Origin: Lachnospiraceae bacterium
GTDB lineage: Bacteria > Bacillota > Clostridia > Lachnospirales > Lachnospiraceae
Assembly: GCA_022792835.1 (NCBI GenBank)
Contig: JAAWBT010000001.1
Location: 1-32,636, forward strand
Length of the DNA: 32,636 nucleotides
Direction: 5' to 3'
The translations under genes and the position numbers were made by a program. The number at the start of each line of letters is the position of its first letter. The first letter of the stretch is position 1. The notes under the pieces were generated by a model. That model saw nothing but the letters and a program-made list of their open reading frames with translations, made no database searches and had not been told where the DNA came from. Positions 23,144 through 31,319 of the stretch are shown piece after piece.

Positions 23144-24322
23144 ATGATGGATTATGCAAAGGAGTCCCTGCGTCTTCACGGGGAATGGAAGGGGAAGATT
23201 GAAGTGAAGGCCACAGTGCCGGTTGAGACAAAGGATGATCTGTCCCTGGCCTATACCCCCGGCGTGGCTCAGCCCTGCCTGGAGATTCAGAAGGATATAG
23301 ATAAAAGTTATGATCTGACCCGCCGCCATAATATGTGCCTGGTGGTGACAGATGGGACTGCCGTGCTGGGGCTGGGCGACATTGGTCCGGAAGCCGGCAT
23401 GCCGGTCATGGAGGGCAAATGTGTGCTGTTCAAGGCCTTTGGCGATGTGGATGCGTTTCCGCTCTGTATTAAGAGCAAGGATGTGGACGAGATCGTCAAT
23501 ACAATCTATCTGATTTCTGGTTCCTTTGGCGGGGTGAACCTGGAGGACATCGCGGCTCCCCGCTGCTTTGAAATTGAAAAAAAGCTGAAAGAAAAATGTG
23601 ACATTCCGATCTTCCACGACGATCAGCACGGGACGGCCATCATTACTCTGGCGGGACTTGACAATGCCCTGCGGGTGGTGGGGAAGAAAAAAGAAAATGT
23701 AAAAATCGTGGTAAACGGCGCCGGCGCCGCCGCCATTTCTATCACCAGACTGCTCTTGTCCGCCGGATATGAGAATGTGACTCTCTGCGACAGGAAGGGC
23801 GCCATTTACGAAGGCCGGAAAGAAGGGATGAATCCAGTGAAGGAGGAGATGGCTCTTCTTACCAACCGGGATAAGAAAGCTGGCCCTCTGGCAGACATCG
23901 TTGCCGGAGCGGATGTATTCATCGGTGTGTCAGCCCCCGGCGTGCTGACGACAGAGATGGTAAAGACCATGGCAGAGGATGCCGTGATCTTCGCCTGTGC
24001 GAATCCGACGCCGGAGATTTTCCCGGAGGATGCGAAGGCGGGCGGGGCGAAAGTGATCGCCACCGGACGAAGCGATTTCCCCAACCAGATCAACAATGTA
24101 CTGGCTTTTCCCGGCGTGTTCCGCGGGACCTTTGATGTGCGGGCCAGGGATATCAACGACGAGATGAAGATCGCGGCGGCCAAGGCTTTGGCAAACCTGA
24201 TCTCCAATGAGGAGCTTTCGCCGGAATACATTATCCCCAAAGCCTTTGATAAAAGGGTAGGCCCTGCTGTGGCAAAGGCTGTGGCGCAGGCAGCCAGAGA
24301 GACGGGAGTTGCGAGAATTTAA
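23144..24322 (+). CDS. NAD(P)-dependent malic enzyme
   Basis: A 392-residue cytoplasmic enzyme converting malate to pyruvate, CO2 and NAD(P)H. Length and sequence fit the short bacterial form without the phosphotransacetylase-like extension. Visible are LAYTPGVAQPCLEIQKD near the N-terminus, the malate/metal region VVTDGTAVLGLGDIGPEAGM, the catalytic-site signature FHDDQHGTAIITLAGLDNAL, the Rossmann dinucleotide motif VVNGAGAAAISI, and FACANPTPEIFPEDAK. AAGGAG lies 7 bases before the ATG. It appears monocistronic. The cofactor (NAD or NADP) cannot be told from the sequence by eye. Confidence 0.93.
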   Translation: MMDYAKESLRLHGEWKGKIEVKATVPVETKDDLSLAYTPGVAQPCLEIQKDIDKSYDLTRRHNMCLVVTDGTAVLGLGDIGPEAGMPVMEGKCVLFKAFGDVDAFPLCIKSKDVDEIVNTIYLISGSFGGVNLEDIAAPRCFEIEKKLKEKCDIPIFHDDQHGTAIITLAGLDNALRVVGKKKENVKIVVNGAGAAAISITRLLLSAGYENVTLCDRKGAIYEGRKEGMNPVKEEMALLTNRDKKAGPLADIVAGADVFIGVSAPGVLTTEMVKTMAEDAVIFACANPTPEIFPEDAKAGGAKVIATGRSDFPNQINNVLAFPGVFRGTFDVRARDINDEMKIAAAKALANLISNEELSPEYIIPKAFDKRVGPAVAKAVAQAARETGVARI

Positions 24323-24452
24323 GAGGCATGAGTGGTGGGGATATCAGATTGTATAAAAAAAAAACATGGCGTTATCCACTTCCCATTTCCGGCGTTTTGT
24401 TGTATCATATTATCTGCAGCTTCAAGATGTAGTGTTTTATGGCAAGGCGGAT

Positions 24453-24532
24453 ACCAATATATGGTGTGACAGCAGGCGAGAAGAGGTTTGAGAGTGAACT
24501 TTCAAATCTACCTGGATGACGCAGCCGATGCG
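24453..24532 (+). promoter_or_regulatory. Structured leader of the nrdD-nrdG operon
   Basis: Between malic enzyme and nrdD (24323-24549) there is no gene but several self-complementary elements. ACCA-ATATA-TGGT (24453-24465) weakly resembles an NrdR box. CAGG/CCTG (24473-24476 with 24511-24514) encloses AGGTTTGA/TCAAATCT (24484-24491 with 24502-24509). CGCA/TGCG (24520-24523 with 24529-24532) makes a further small hairpin just before the ribosome site. This could be an NrdR operator followed by a structured 5' leader. It does not match any riboswitch consensus I know, including cobalamin. Confidence 0.35.
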
Positions 24533-24549
24533 CCGGGAAAGAGGAAATT

Positions 24550-26739
24550 ATGAATGCAGAAGTGATGAATCGTGTGATCAAACGGAATGGGGAAGAAGTC
24601 ACCTTTGATTTGTCCAAGATCGTCAATGCGATCGAGAAGGCAAATGATGAGGTGAACAATATCCACAAGATGAATGAATATCAGATTTTAGCCATTGCCG
24701 ATAATGTGGCCGACAAGATCAATGAGTCGACCCATGCGGTCAATGTGGAAGACATTCAGGATATGGTGGAAACCGGGATCATGGAGATGCGGGGCTATGA
24801 GGTGGCTCAGAAATATGTACGTTACCGTTACAGACGGGAGATGAGCAGAAAGTCCAACACCACTGACAACGGGATTCTTTCCCTTCTCGACAATATCAAT
24901 GAGGAAGTGACTCAGGAAAATTCCAACAAGAACCCTGTCATCAACTCCACCCAGAGGGATTATATGGCGGGGGAGGTCAGCAAAGATCTGTCCAGGAGGG
25001 TTTTGCTTCCGGCCGAGGTGGTGAGAGCCCACGAGGAAGGTATCATTCATTTCCATGATACGGATTATTACGCTCAGAGGGAGCATAACTGTGATCTGAT
25101 CAATCTGGAGGACATGCTCCAGAACGGGACAGTGATCAGCGAGACCATGATTGAAAAGCCCCACAGCTTCTTTACGGCCTGCAATGTGACCACTCAGATC
25201 GTGGCGCAGGTGGCCAGCAATCAGTACGGCGGCCAGTCTTTTTCCCTGGCTCATCTGGCCCCTTTTGTGGATATCAGCCGTCAAAAATTAAAGAAAGCAG
25301 TGATCGCAGAGCGGAAAGCCTGCGGCGAACCTCTTGACGAGGAAATCATTGATAAAGTGACAGAGTGCCGTCTGAGGGAAGAAGTGAAGAGCGGAATCCA
25401 AACGATCCAGTATCAGCTCATTACCCTGATGACCTGTAATGGCCAGGCCCCTTTTGTGACCGTGTTCATGTATCTGGATGAGGTGCCTGCAGGAAGGCTC
25501 AGGGAGGATCTGGCGATGATCACCGAGGAGGTGCTGCGCCAGCGGATGCAGGGGGTAAAGAATGAGAAGGGCGTGTGGATCACTCCTGCTTTTCCCAAAC
25601 TGATCTATGTTTTGGACGAGGACAATATCACAGAAGATTCCAAATACTGGTATCTGACAGAGCTGGCGGCAAAATGTACGGCCAAGCGGATGGTGCCCGA
25701 TTATATTTCCGCGAAGATGATGCGGGAGCTTAAGAAGGGAAATGTCTATACCTGCATGGGCTGCCGTTCCTTCCTGACCGTGGAGGAGAGTCAGAAGAAT
25801 CCAGATGGAAGCTATAAATTTTACGGACGGTTCAATCAGGGTGTGGTGACCATCAATTTGGTGGACGTGGCCTGCTCCGCGGAGGGGGACATGGATAAAT
25901 TCTGGGAGATTCTGGAGGATCGGCTGGAGCTTTGCCACAGGGCCCTCAGATGCCGCCATGAGCGTCTGAAAGGGACAGTTTCTGATGTGGCCCCCATTCT
26001 CTGGCAGTATGGGGCGCTGGCAAGGCTCAAGAAAGGGGAACCTATTGACAGGCTTCTGTACAATGGCTACTCCACCATTTCCCTGGGTTATGCGGGCCTC
26101 TATGAAATGTGCATGCGGATGGTAGGCAAGTCCCACACGGATCCTGAGGCGAAGCCTTTTGCCCTGGAGGTCATGCAGCGGCTCAATGACAAGTGTGCCC
26201 AGTGGAAGGCGGCAGAGAACATCAGCTATTCGGTATATGGGACGCCTATGGAGTCCACCACCTATAAGTTTGCAAAGTGCTTGCAGAAACGGTTCGGGAT
26301 CATTCCCGGGGTGACCGATAAGAATTATATTACCAACAGTTACCATGTCCATGTGTCTGAGGAGATCGATGCCTTCAGTAAGTTAAAATTTGAGGCAGAT
26401 TTCCAGAAATTGTCCCCGGGCGGCGCCATCAGCTACGTGGAAGTGCCCAATATGCAGCAGAATATTCCGGCGGTGCTGTCAGTGATGAGGTTCATTTACG
26501 ACAACATTATGTATGCGGAGCTCAATACCAAGAGCGATTTTTGTGAGAGCTGCGGCTATGACGGAGAGATTTTGATTAAGGAGCAGGAGGACGGAAAGCT
26601 GGTCTGGGAATGTCCCAACTGTGGCAGCCGGGATCAGGATAAGATGTTTGTGGCCCGCCGTACCTGCGGCTATATTGGGACCCAGTTCTGGAATCAGGGG
26701 CGGACCCAGGAGATCAAGGACCGGGTACTCCACCTGTAA
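24550..26739 (+). CDS. nrdD: Anaerobic ribonucleoside-triphosphate reductase, catalytic subunit
   Basis: A 729-residue glycyl-radical enzyme that reduces ribonucleoside triphosphates to deoxyribonucleotides for DNA synthesis without oxygen. An N-terminal ATP-cone (VIKRNGEEVTFDLSKIVNAI) provides allosteric control by dATP/ATP. The catalytic barrel includes HFHDTDYYAQREHNCDLINL, CNVTTQIVAQVASNQYGGQS and CMGCRSFL. Near the C-terminus lie the zinc-binding pairs CESC and CPNC, then RRTCGYIGTQFWNQG with the radical-bearing Gly707. A GAGGA ribosome site precedes the ATG. nrdG follows 26 bases later. Presence of this class supports an anaerobic host. Confidence 0.96.
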   Translation: MNAEVMNRVIKRNGEEVTFDLSKIVNAIEKANDEVNNIHKMNEYQILAIADNVADKINESTHAVNVEDIQDMVETGIMEMRGYEVAQKYVRYRYRREMSRKSNTTDNGILSLLDNINEEVTQENSNKNPVINSTQRDYMAGEVSKDLSRRVLLPAEVVRAHEEGIIHFHDTDYYAQREHNCDLINLEDMLQNGTVISETMIEKPHSFFTACNVTTQIVAQVASNQYGGQSFSLAHLAPFVDISRQKLKKAVIAERKACGEPLDEEIIDKVTECRLREEVKSGIQTIQYQLITLMTCNGQAPFVTVFMYLDEVPAGRLREDLAMITEEVLRQRMQGVKNEKGVWITPAFPKLIYVLDEDNITEDSKYWYLTELAAKCTAKRMVPDYISAKMMRELKKGNVYTCMGCRSFLTVEESQKNPDGSYKFYGRFNQGVVTINLVDVACSAEGDMDKFWEILEDRLELCHRALRCRHERLKGTVSDVAPILWQYGALARLKKGEPIDRLLYNGYSTISLGYAGLYEMCMRMVGKSHTDPEAKPFALEVMQRLNDKCAQWKAAENISYSVYGTPMESTTYKFAKCLQKRFGIIPGVTDKNYITNSYHVHVSEEIDAFSKLKFEADFQKLSPGGAISYVEVPNMQQNIPAVLSVMRFIYDNIMYAELNTKSDFCESCGYDGEILIKEQEDGKLVWECPNCGSRDQDKMFVARRTCGYIGTQFWNQGRTQEIKDRVLHL

Positions 26740-26765
26740 GATGTCCGGAGAGGGAAAGAGAAACC

Positions 26766-27287
26766 ATGTATTATGGAAACATCAAGGAATGTGATATCGC
26801 GGACGGCCCCGGTGTGCGGGTAACGCTCTTTGTGTCCGGCTGCCGGAATTGCTGCAAAGGCTGTTTCAATTCTGAAACCTGGGATTTTTCTTATGGACAG
26901 CCTTATACGGAGGCCACAAAAGCAGAGATCCTTGAGGCTTTAAAACCGGATTATATCCAGGGCTTTACCCTTCTGGGAGGCGAACCTTTTGAGCCGGAAA
27001 ATCAGCGGGTCTGTGTAAAACTTCTGGAGAAGATCCGGGAGACGTATCCGAAAAAGGATATCTGGTGTTATTCGGGGTACCGGATCGATGCAGATATGAT
27101 TCCTGGCGGGAAGGTGTACACGGAGGTGACGGAGAGGATGCTCTCTTACATCGACGTGCTGGTGGACGGCCCTTTCGTGGAGGAGGAGAAAGATCTGACT
27201 CTCACCTTCCGGGGCAGCAGGAACCAGAGAGTATTGAGGCTGGAGAACGGAAAGGCAGTGGATACCATCGGTCACAGTAATCCGTAG
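26766..27287 (+). CDS. nrdG: Anaerobic ribonucleotide reductase activating protein (radical SAM)
   Basis: A 173-residue radical-SAM activase that abstracts hydrogen from the C-terminal glycine of NrdD to generate its radical. The 4Fe-4S cluster cysteines are Cys26, Cys30 and Cys33 in the CX3CX2C motif (CRNCCKGC). The SAM-contact region is FTLLGGEPFEPEN. Length is normal for NrdG. It is co-transcribed with nrdD and followed by a very strong terminator. Confidence 0.95.
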   Translation: MYYGNIKECDIADGPGVRVTLFVSGCRNCCKGCFNSETWDFSYGQPYTEATKAEILEALKPDYIQGFTLLGGEPFEPENQRVCVKLLEKIRETYPKKDIWCYSGYRIDADMIPGGKVYTEVTERMLSYIDVLVDGPFVEEEKDLTLTFRGSRNQRVLRLENGKAVDTIGHSNP

Positions 27288-27323
27288 GTATCATAATGTG
27301 GAAACTCAAGATTAATAGGTGAA

Positions 27324-27370
27324 ATGCCCTGGGGCCGCCTGTGAAAAGCAGGCGGCCCCAGGGCATTTTT
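27324..27370 (+). terminator. Strong intrinsic terminator after nrdG
   Basis: A perfect 18-bp stem (27324-27341 with 27349-27366), GC-rich (core CCCTGGGGCCGCCTG), with a 7-base loop tgaaaag and a T run to 27370. It ends the nrdD-nrdG operon. The sequence from 27371 to 27504 holds no gene I can recognise. Confidence 0.93.
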
Positions 27371-27504
27371 GCCATATGAAAAAATCTCCAGAGCGTGAAA
27401 CAAAAACACATAGGAATCTGTCTGTTTTGGCAGAAGATTTTTGAAAGGGCAGCGCAAACTGACAAATTTTTGCCTTAAAACTGCATTATTAATCATATTA
27501 GTTC

Positions 27505-27533
27505 TTGCGCAGATAGGAAAAAAAGTGTATAGT
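27505..27533 (+). promoter_or_regulatory. Promoter of the UroD-family gene
   Basis: TTGCGC (27505-27510), a 17-base spacer and TATAGT (27528-27533), followed by AAGGAG about 10 bases before the ATG at 27572. Confidence 0.55.
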
Positions 27534-27571
27534 AGAGGAGGAGTTGATAAATAGAAATAAGGAGAGGTATT

Positions 27572-28600
27572 ATGAACAGAAAAGAACTGGTACTAAAAAC
27601 ATTTCACAATGAGCCGACAGACAAGCTGTTGGTTGGGTTCTGGCATCATTTTCTGGAGGATGAGCTGGTAGACGGCCTGCACAATCCGGAATATATTGCC
27701 AAGAATCTGGAGGGGGCAAAGAAATTCAAGGAAGAATTTGATCCCGACTTCGTAAAGGTCATGACAGACGGATACTTCTTCATGCCCTGCAATTACGAGG
27801 ATATGAACTGCGCTTCTGATCTCAAGAACCTGAAGCCCACAGACGAGATGGATCTGTATCTGGAAAAATGTGTGGAATTCGCAAAGGCCACCAGGGAAAT
27901 TTACGGGAACGATGTGCTGATGTATTATAACGTATTTTCCCCTACGTTCCAGATCAACCACAGAATGAACCAGACGCATCCGCTTATGACGGCGGGCAAG
28001 CTGGAGGCGCCTATTGTCCAGCTGATCAAGGAAGATCCGGAAGCGACCCAGGCAGCTCTTGACCTGCTTGCAGATTACACGGAGAAGCTGATCGACAAGA
28101 TCGTCGGCGCGGGGATCATGGACGGTATTTATTTCAGCGTGTCCTGCTTCAACCGCGGAATTTCCCCTGCAGTTTACAACAAATATGTGGCGCCCGGTGA
28201 GAAGAGGATCATCGCAAAGGCCAACTCCTATGCCAAGGATAACCTGCTTCATATCTGCGGATGGAGAGGCAACTTGAATAATCTTTCTATCTTTACGGAT
28301 TATGACTGCAGCGTAATCAACTGGGCAGTTCATGCCGAGGAAGTTTCTGTAGCAGAAGGTAAGAAGATGTTCGGCGGCAAGTGCGTGATCGGCGGCTTTG
28401 GAAACAACAATACAGACCTGATCTGCACCGGAACCAAGCAGGAAATCCAGGATTATGTGGAGAAGATTGTGGACGAGGCGGGAACGACCGGTATCATCAT
28501 CGGCGCAGACTGTACGACTCATCTGGATACGCCCGATGAACATATCCACTGGGTATATGAGAAGGCTGAGGAGATTTCCGAAAGGCTTCTGAAGAAATAA
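27572..28600 (+). CDS. Uroporphyrinogen decarboxylase-family protein (methyltransferase-like branch)
   Basis: A 342-residue TIM-barrel protein of the UroD family. It starts NRKELVLKTFHNEPTDKLLV, where true HemE has an N-terminal RxPxxxxPVWxMRQAGR substrate-binding motif that is absent here; its place is taken by VGFWHHFLEDE. Later segments YYNVFSPTFQINHR, ISVSCFN-type FSVSCFNRGISPAV, LLHICGWRGN and IIGADCTTHLDTPDEHI match the MtaA/CmuA-like relatives, which move methyl groups to or from corrinoids. The His/Cys/Cys zinc-ligand pattern expected for that branch (HICG ... GADC) is present. No corrinoid protein gene is adjacent, so the methyl donor and acceptor are unknown. It is monocistronic, with its own promoter and terminator. 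Confidence 0.8.
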   Translation: MNRKELVLKTFHNEPTDKLLVGFWHHFLEDELVDGLHNPEYIAKNLEGAKKFKEEFDPDFVKVMTDGYFFMPCNYEDMNCASDLKNLKPTDEMDLYLEKCVEFAKATREIYGNDVLMYYNVFSPTFQINHRMNQTHPLMTAGKLEAPIVQLIKEDPEATQAALDLLADYTEKLIDKIVGAGIMDGIYFSVSCFNRGISPAVYNKYVAPGEKRIIAKANSYAKDNLLHICGWRGNLNNLSIFTDYDCSVINWAVHAEEVSVAEGKKMFGGKCVIGGFGNNNTDLICTGTKQEIQDYVEKIVDEAGTTGIIIGADCTTHLDTPDEHIHWVYEKAEEISERLLKK

Positions 28601-28623
28601 AGAGACAAACTTGAAGTGATCTG

Positions 28624-28671
28624 GGGCTGTCGCCCGGCTGAAATTTTCAGCTGGGCGACAGCCCTGTTTTT
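28624..28671. terminator. Terminator between convergent UroD-family and LacI-family genes
   Basis: GGGCTGTCGCCC (28624-28635) pairs perfectly with GGGCGACAGCCC (28653-28664). An inner CTGAAA/TTTCAG extends the stem, and the T run follows to 28671. It lies 24 bases after the UroD-family stop and 16 bases from the end of the leftward regulator gene, so it may serve both. Confidence 0.88.
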
Positions 28672-28686
28672 GTATAAAAGATACCG

Positions 28687-29715
28687 TCATGTTTCCGGCG
28701 GGAGACTCCGTATGGCATTGCCGTCAATGATTTTCGGCATGAACATCACTTCCCTGTTTCCGATGGGCTGATCCGTCCGGATCCGTTCCAGCAGCATCTG
28801 TCCAATGCGGGAGCCCAGGCCCCAGGTGTCAGGCAGGGCTCTGGAAGGATTGACATAAAAAAGGTCTACCAGATTGACATTGCACGGAGAGGCGATGGAA
28901 AGTTTGTCCGGAATGGGGATCCTGTTTTGCTGGTAGTAGCGCAGCAGGCCGATGCAGGTTTCATTGTGGCAGGGGATAATGGCAGTGGGCGGGTCAGACC
29001 GTGACAGCAGGAGAGAGGCGGCACGGTATCCGAATTCAGAGTCATGGGGGCCCTCCACCATGTAGGGGTAGGCAGAATCCACTTCTATATCAATTTCTTT
29101 CATAGCACGTCTGAAGTTCTGGAAACGTTCAAATGCAGAGCTGATGGAAAGGGGGCCGCTGATCAGCCCGATTTTCCGGTGATTGCTCCGGATGAGCTGC
29201 ATGGTCATTTCGTAAGTACTGTTTCCAAAATCGGCATCCACAAAATCGCCCGAGAAATCGGGATTGTTGAGGCGGCGGTGTATCAGTATGATGGGGATCC
29301 GTTTGCTGATCTGCGTGATAAATTGATCGTTTCTTCCGCAGCTGTTGAGGATGATACCGTCCACATTTCGCTCATAAAGCATGGTGAGATAATTTTTTTC
29401 GATCTCACTGTCATTGAAACAGTTGCATATGAACAGGGTGTAACCATATTCTTTGATGATCTGTATAATTGCTTGAGAAATCTGGCTATAATATTCATTG
29501 GTGCTGTCGGCAATGAGAAATGCGATGGTTTTGGATGCATGGCTTTTTAATTCCCTTGCCGCCCGATTGGGAAAATAGTTTAGCTCCTGTATGGCATTCT
29601 GAACTCGTTCCTGGGCTTTGGGGGATACATTTGAGTGATTGTTTATTACACGTGAAACGGTGGCAACCGAAACATTTGCGTGGTCGGCGATGTCTCTGAT
29701 GGTAATATTTTTCAT
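28687..29715 (-). CDS. LacI-family transcriptional regulator
   Basis: Read leftward, 342 residues with a perfect AGGAGG 7 bases before the ATG. The DNA-binding head is ITIRDIADHANVSVATVSRV with hinge LNYFPNRAARELKSH, close to the CcpA/PurR type, then a periplasmic-binding-like sensor domain (KTIAFLIADSTNEYYSQISQ, ERNVDGIILNS, GLISGPLSISSAFERF). It is divergent from the branched-chain-type ABC operon. Two cre-like operators lie in the shared promoter region (29797-29811 and 29934-29948), so it probably represses that operon and possibly itself. Confidence 0.9.
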   Translation of the reverse strand: MKNITIRDIADHANVSVATVSRVINNHSNVSPKAQERVQNAIQELNYFPNRAARELKSHASKTIAFLIADSTNEYYSQISQAIIQIIKEYGYTLFICNCFNDSEIEKNYLTMLYERNVDGIILNSCGRNDQFITQISKRIPIILIHRRLNNPDFSGDFVDADFGNSTYEMTMQLIRSNHRKIGLISGPLSISSAFERFQNFRRAMKEIDIEVDSAYPYMVEGPHDSEFGYRAASLLLSRSDPPTAIIPCHNETCIGLLRYYQQNRIPIPDKLSIASPCNVNLVDLFYVNPSRALPDTWGLGSRIGQMLLERIRTDQPIGNREVMFMPKIIDGNAIRSLPPET

Positions 29716-29747
29716 TCGTTCCTCCTGCTGGTAAAGAAATCAGAACT

Positions 29748-29776
29748 ATTATAATATAAAACACTGCGAAATGCAA
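29748..29776 (-). promoter_or_regulatory. Promoter of the LacI-family regulator gene
   Basis: On the minus strand: TTGCAT (29776-29771), a 17-base spacer and TATAAT (29753-29748), about 33 bases before the regulator ATG. Confidence 0.6.
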
Positions 29777-29796
29777 CGAATAATATTGAATGGAAG

Positions 29797-29811
29797 TGAT
29801 AACGTTTACAA
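29797..29811. promoter_or_regulatory. cre-like operator 1
   Basis: On the minus strand it reads TTGTAAACGTTATCA, matching the CcpA/LacI-type consensus WTGNAANCGNWNNCW at every position. It lies 20 bp upstream of the regulator gene's -35 box. Confidence 0.65.
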
Positions 29812-29899
29812 AAATGAGAGGAGGGGGTGATAATAAACAAAGAATTCTGGAAGAAATAGTGGAAAACTGACAAAAATAAAAGGGAAACAGAAGAAAATG

Positions 29900-29928
29900 T
29901 TGACAAAAAAACGGATATATAATAAAAT
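29900..29928 (+). promoter_or_regulatory. Strong promoter of the Liv-type ABC operon
   Basis: Perfect TTGACA (29900-29905), a 17-base spacer and TAAAAT (29923-29928). Start of transcription is expected near 29935, inside the operator at 29934-29948. Confidence 0.75.
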
Positions 29929-29933
29929 TGAAA

Positions 29934-29948
29934 ATGTAAACGATTACA
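29934..29948. promoter_or_regulatory. cre-like operator 2, at the transcription start
   Basis: ATGTAAACGATTACA matches the cre consensus at every position and is nearly palindromic (TGTAA-ACGA-TTACA). It overlaps the expected start point of the operon, so a bound LacI-family protein (or CcpA) would repress strongly. Its centre is 137 bp from operator 1, about 13 helical turns. Confidence 0.75.
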
Positions 29949-29997
29949 TCAAGGAAGAACGTGATGTAGGTAAACAAAATAAAAAGGAGGTTTGTTT

Positions 29998-31257
29998 ATG
30001 AAGAAGGTAATGGCACTTGTGATGGCGGCATTGTTGGTCCTTGGCCTTGCAGGGTGCGGATCAAAAGAGGAAGCAGAGAGCAAAGGCGAAGAAAAAAAGA
30101 CGACACAGGCAGCGAAAAGCGAGACAAAGGCCGCTGGGGATGAGACGCCAAGCAGTTCAAGTTCAGAGGAGGCGTCCGGTGATTCAATCAAAATCGGCCT
30201 GACGACTGTTCTGACCGGTGACCGGTCCTTGGAAGGACAGTATGCGTCCAATGCGGTGAAGCTGATTGAAGAGGAAATCAACGGTGCAGGCGGCGTCCTG
30301 GGACGCCCTGTGGAAGTGGTGATCGAGGATGCGCTCGGCACGGACGTGGGTGCGGTAAACGCCTACCGGAAACTGGCAGCGGACGAAGATATTGTTGCGA
30401 TCATCGGGCCGGACAGCTCCAATGACGGAATGGCGCAGTCCCCTTCCGCCCTTGAATTTAAGATTCTGACAACCGCGCAGGGGTCCTCTCCGACTTTGCG
30501 GGATATGTGCAACAATGACAATGAGTGGCTGTTCCAGCTGAGGGCCTGTGACGAGACTCTCTGTGCGGCGCTGATTAAATATGCGGTAGAGGAGCTTGGG
30601 CTTAAGAGCTTTGCAATCCTTCATGACACAGAGACATCTTCTGCAGATCAGGCCAGACTGTTTACAGAGGCATTGGCTGCTTATGACATCGAACCGGAAG
30701 TGGTAGTTCCTTTTACCACCGGAACAAAGGATTTTTCCTCCCAGATTGCACAGGTGCAGAACTCCGGAGCAGAGGCCATTATCGGCGCTGCGTTCCAGAC
30801 AGAGGCGGCGATCCTGGTGACTCAGATCCGTTCCATGGGAATGGACGTGCCGATTTTGGGGTCTAACGGATTTGCAGACCCTGTCACCATCCAGCTTGCC
30901 GGCGATGCGACGGATGATGTTTACTGTGCTTCTGCCTGGGTTCCCAACACCCCCAATCCCAAGGGCAATGCATTTGCCGCAAAATACCAGGAGACCTATG
31001 GAGAGGAATGCGGAAAAGCCGCAGCACAGATCTATGACCATGTCTCCATTATCTGTGAGGCCATCGAACGGGCGGGATCCACAGACAGGGCGGCAGTGAG
31101 AGACGCCATGAATACCATTGACAGCTACGAGGGTGCCATCACTACTTATGACTGCCGGACCAACGGAGACTGCGGCCGCGGCGGCCTGCTTGTAAGAGTG
31201 CAGGATCAGAAAGCAGAGATTATTGCAGAAATCACATCAGAGAAAGTGATTGATTGA
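29998..31257 (+). CDS. Branched-chain amino-acid-type ABC transporter, lipoprotein binding protein (LivK-like)
   Basis: A 419-residue lipoprotein with AAAGGAGG 7 bases before ATG 29998. The signal peptide MKKVMALVMAALLVLG ends in the lipobox LAGC with Cys20, so it is membrane-anchored outside. After a low-complexity Ser/Glu/Lys linker (residues 22-60) the Peripla_BP_6 fold begins: IKIGLTTVLTGDRSLEGQYA, LIEEEINGAGGVLGRPVEVV, AIIGPDSSNDGM and SFAILHDTETSSADQARLF. These proteins bind amino acids, amides, urea or other small acids; the ligand cannot be read from the sequence. It is the first and probably most expressed gene of the operon, with a hairpin after it. Confidence 0.9.
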   Translation: MKKVMALVMAALLVLGLAGCGSKEEAESKGEEKKTTQAAKSETKAAGDETPSSSSSEEASGDSIKIGLTTVLTGDRSLEGQYASNAVKLIEEEINGAGGVLGRPVEVVIEDALGTDVGAVNAYRKLAADEDIVAIIGPDSSNDGMAQSPSALEFKILTTAQGSSPTLRDMCNNDNEWLFQLRACDETLCAALIKYAVEELGLKSFAILHDTETSSADQARLFTEALAAYDIEPEVVVPFTTGTKDFSSQIAQVQNSGAEAIIGAAFQTEAAILVTQIRSMGMDVPILGSNGFADPVTIQLAGDATDDVYCASAWVPNTPNPKGNAFAAKYQETYGEECGKAAAQIYDHVSIICEAIERAGSTDRAAVRDAMNTIDSYEGAITTYDCRTNGDCGRGGLLVRVQDQKAEIIAEITSEKVID

Positions 31258-31268
31258 CAGGCAGGAAA

Positions 31269-31295
31269 ATGGGGAGCTGGAAAAAAGCTCCCCAT
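31269..31295 (+). terminator. Hairpin between binding-protein and permease genes
   Basis: ATGGGGAGCT and AGCTCCCCAT (31269-31278 and 31286-31295) form a perfect 10-bp stem with a 7-base loop. No T run follows, so it is more likely an mRNA-stabilising or partial-attenuation element than a full terminator. It would let the binding protein be made in excess over the permeases. Confidence 0.55.
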
Positions 31296-31319
31296 TATCT
31301 TAGAAAGGACGGTGGGACT

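Noticed and set aside
24410-24549. Cobalamin riboswitch before nrdD
   Set aside because: The conserved GCCACTG box and the GGGAA-type core could not be found; only generic stem-loops are present.
25288-26352. Long minus-strand open frame (354 codons)
   Set aside because: Antisense shadow of nrdD, which is a clear, highly conserved gene.
27593-28690. Minus-strand open frame (365 codons) opposite the UroD-family gene
   Set aside because: Shadow; the plus-strand product is a recognisable family member with promoter, ribosome site and terminator.
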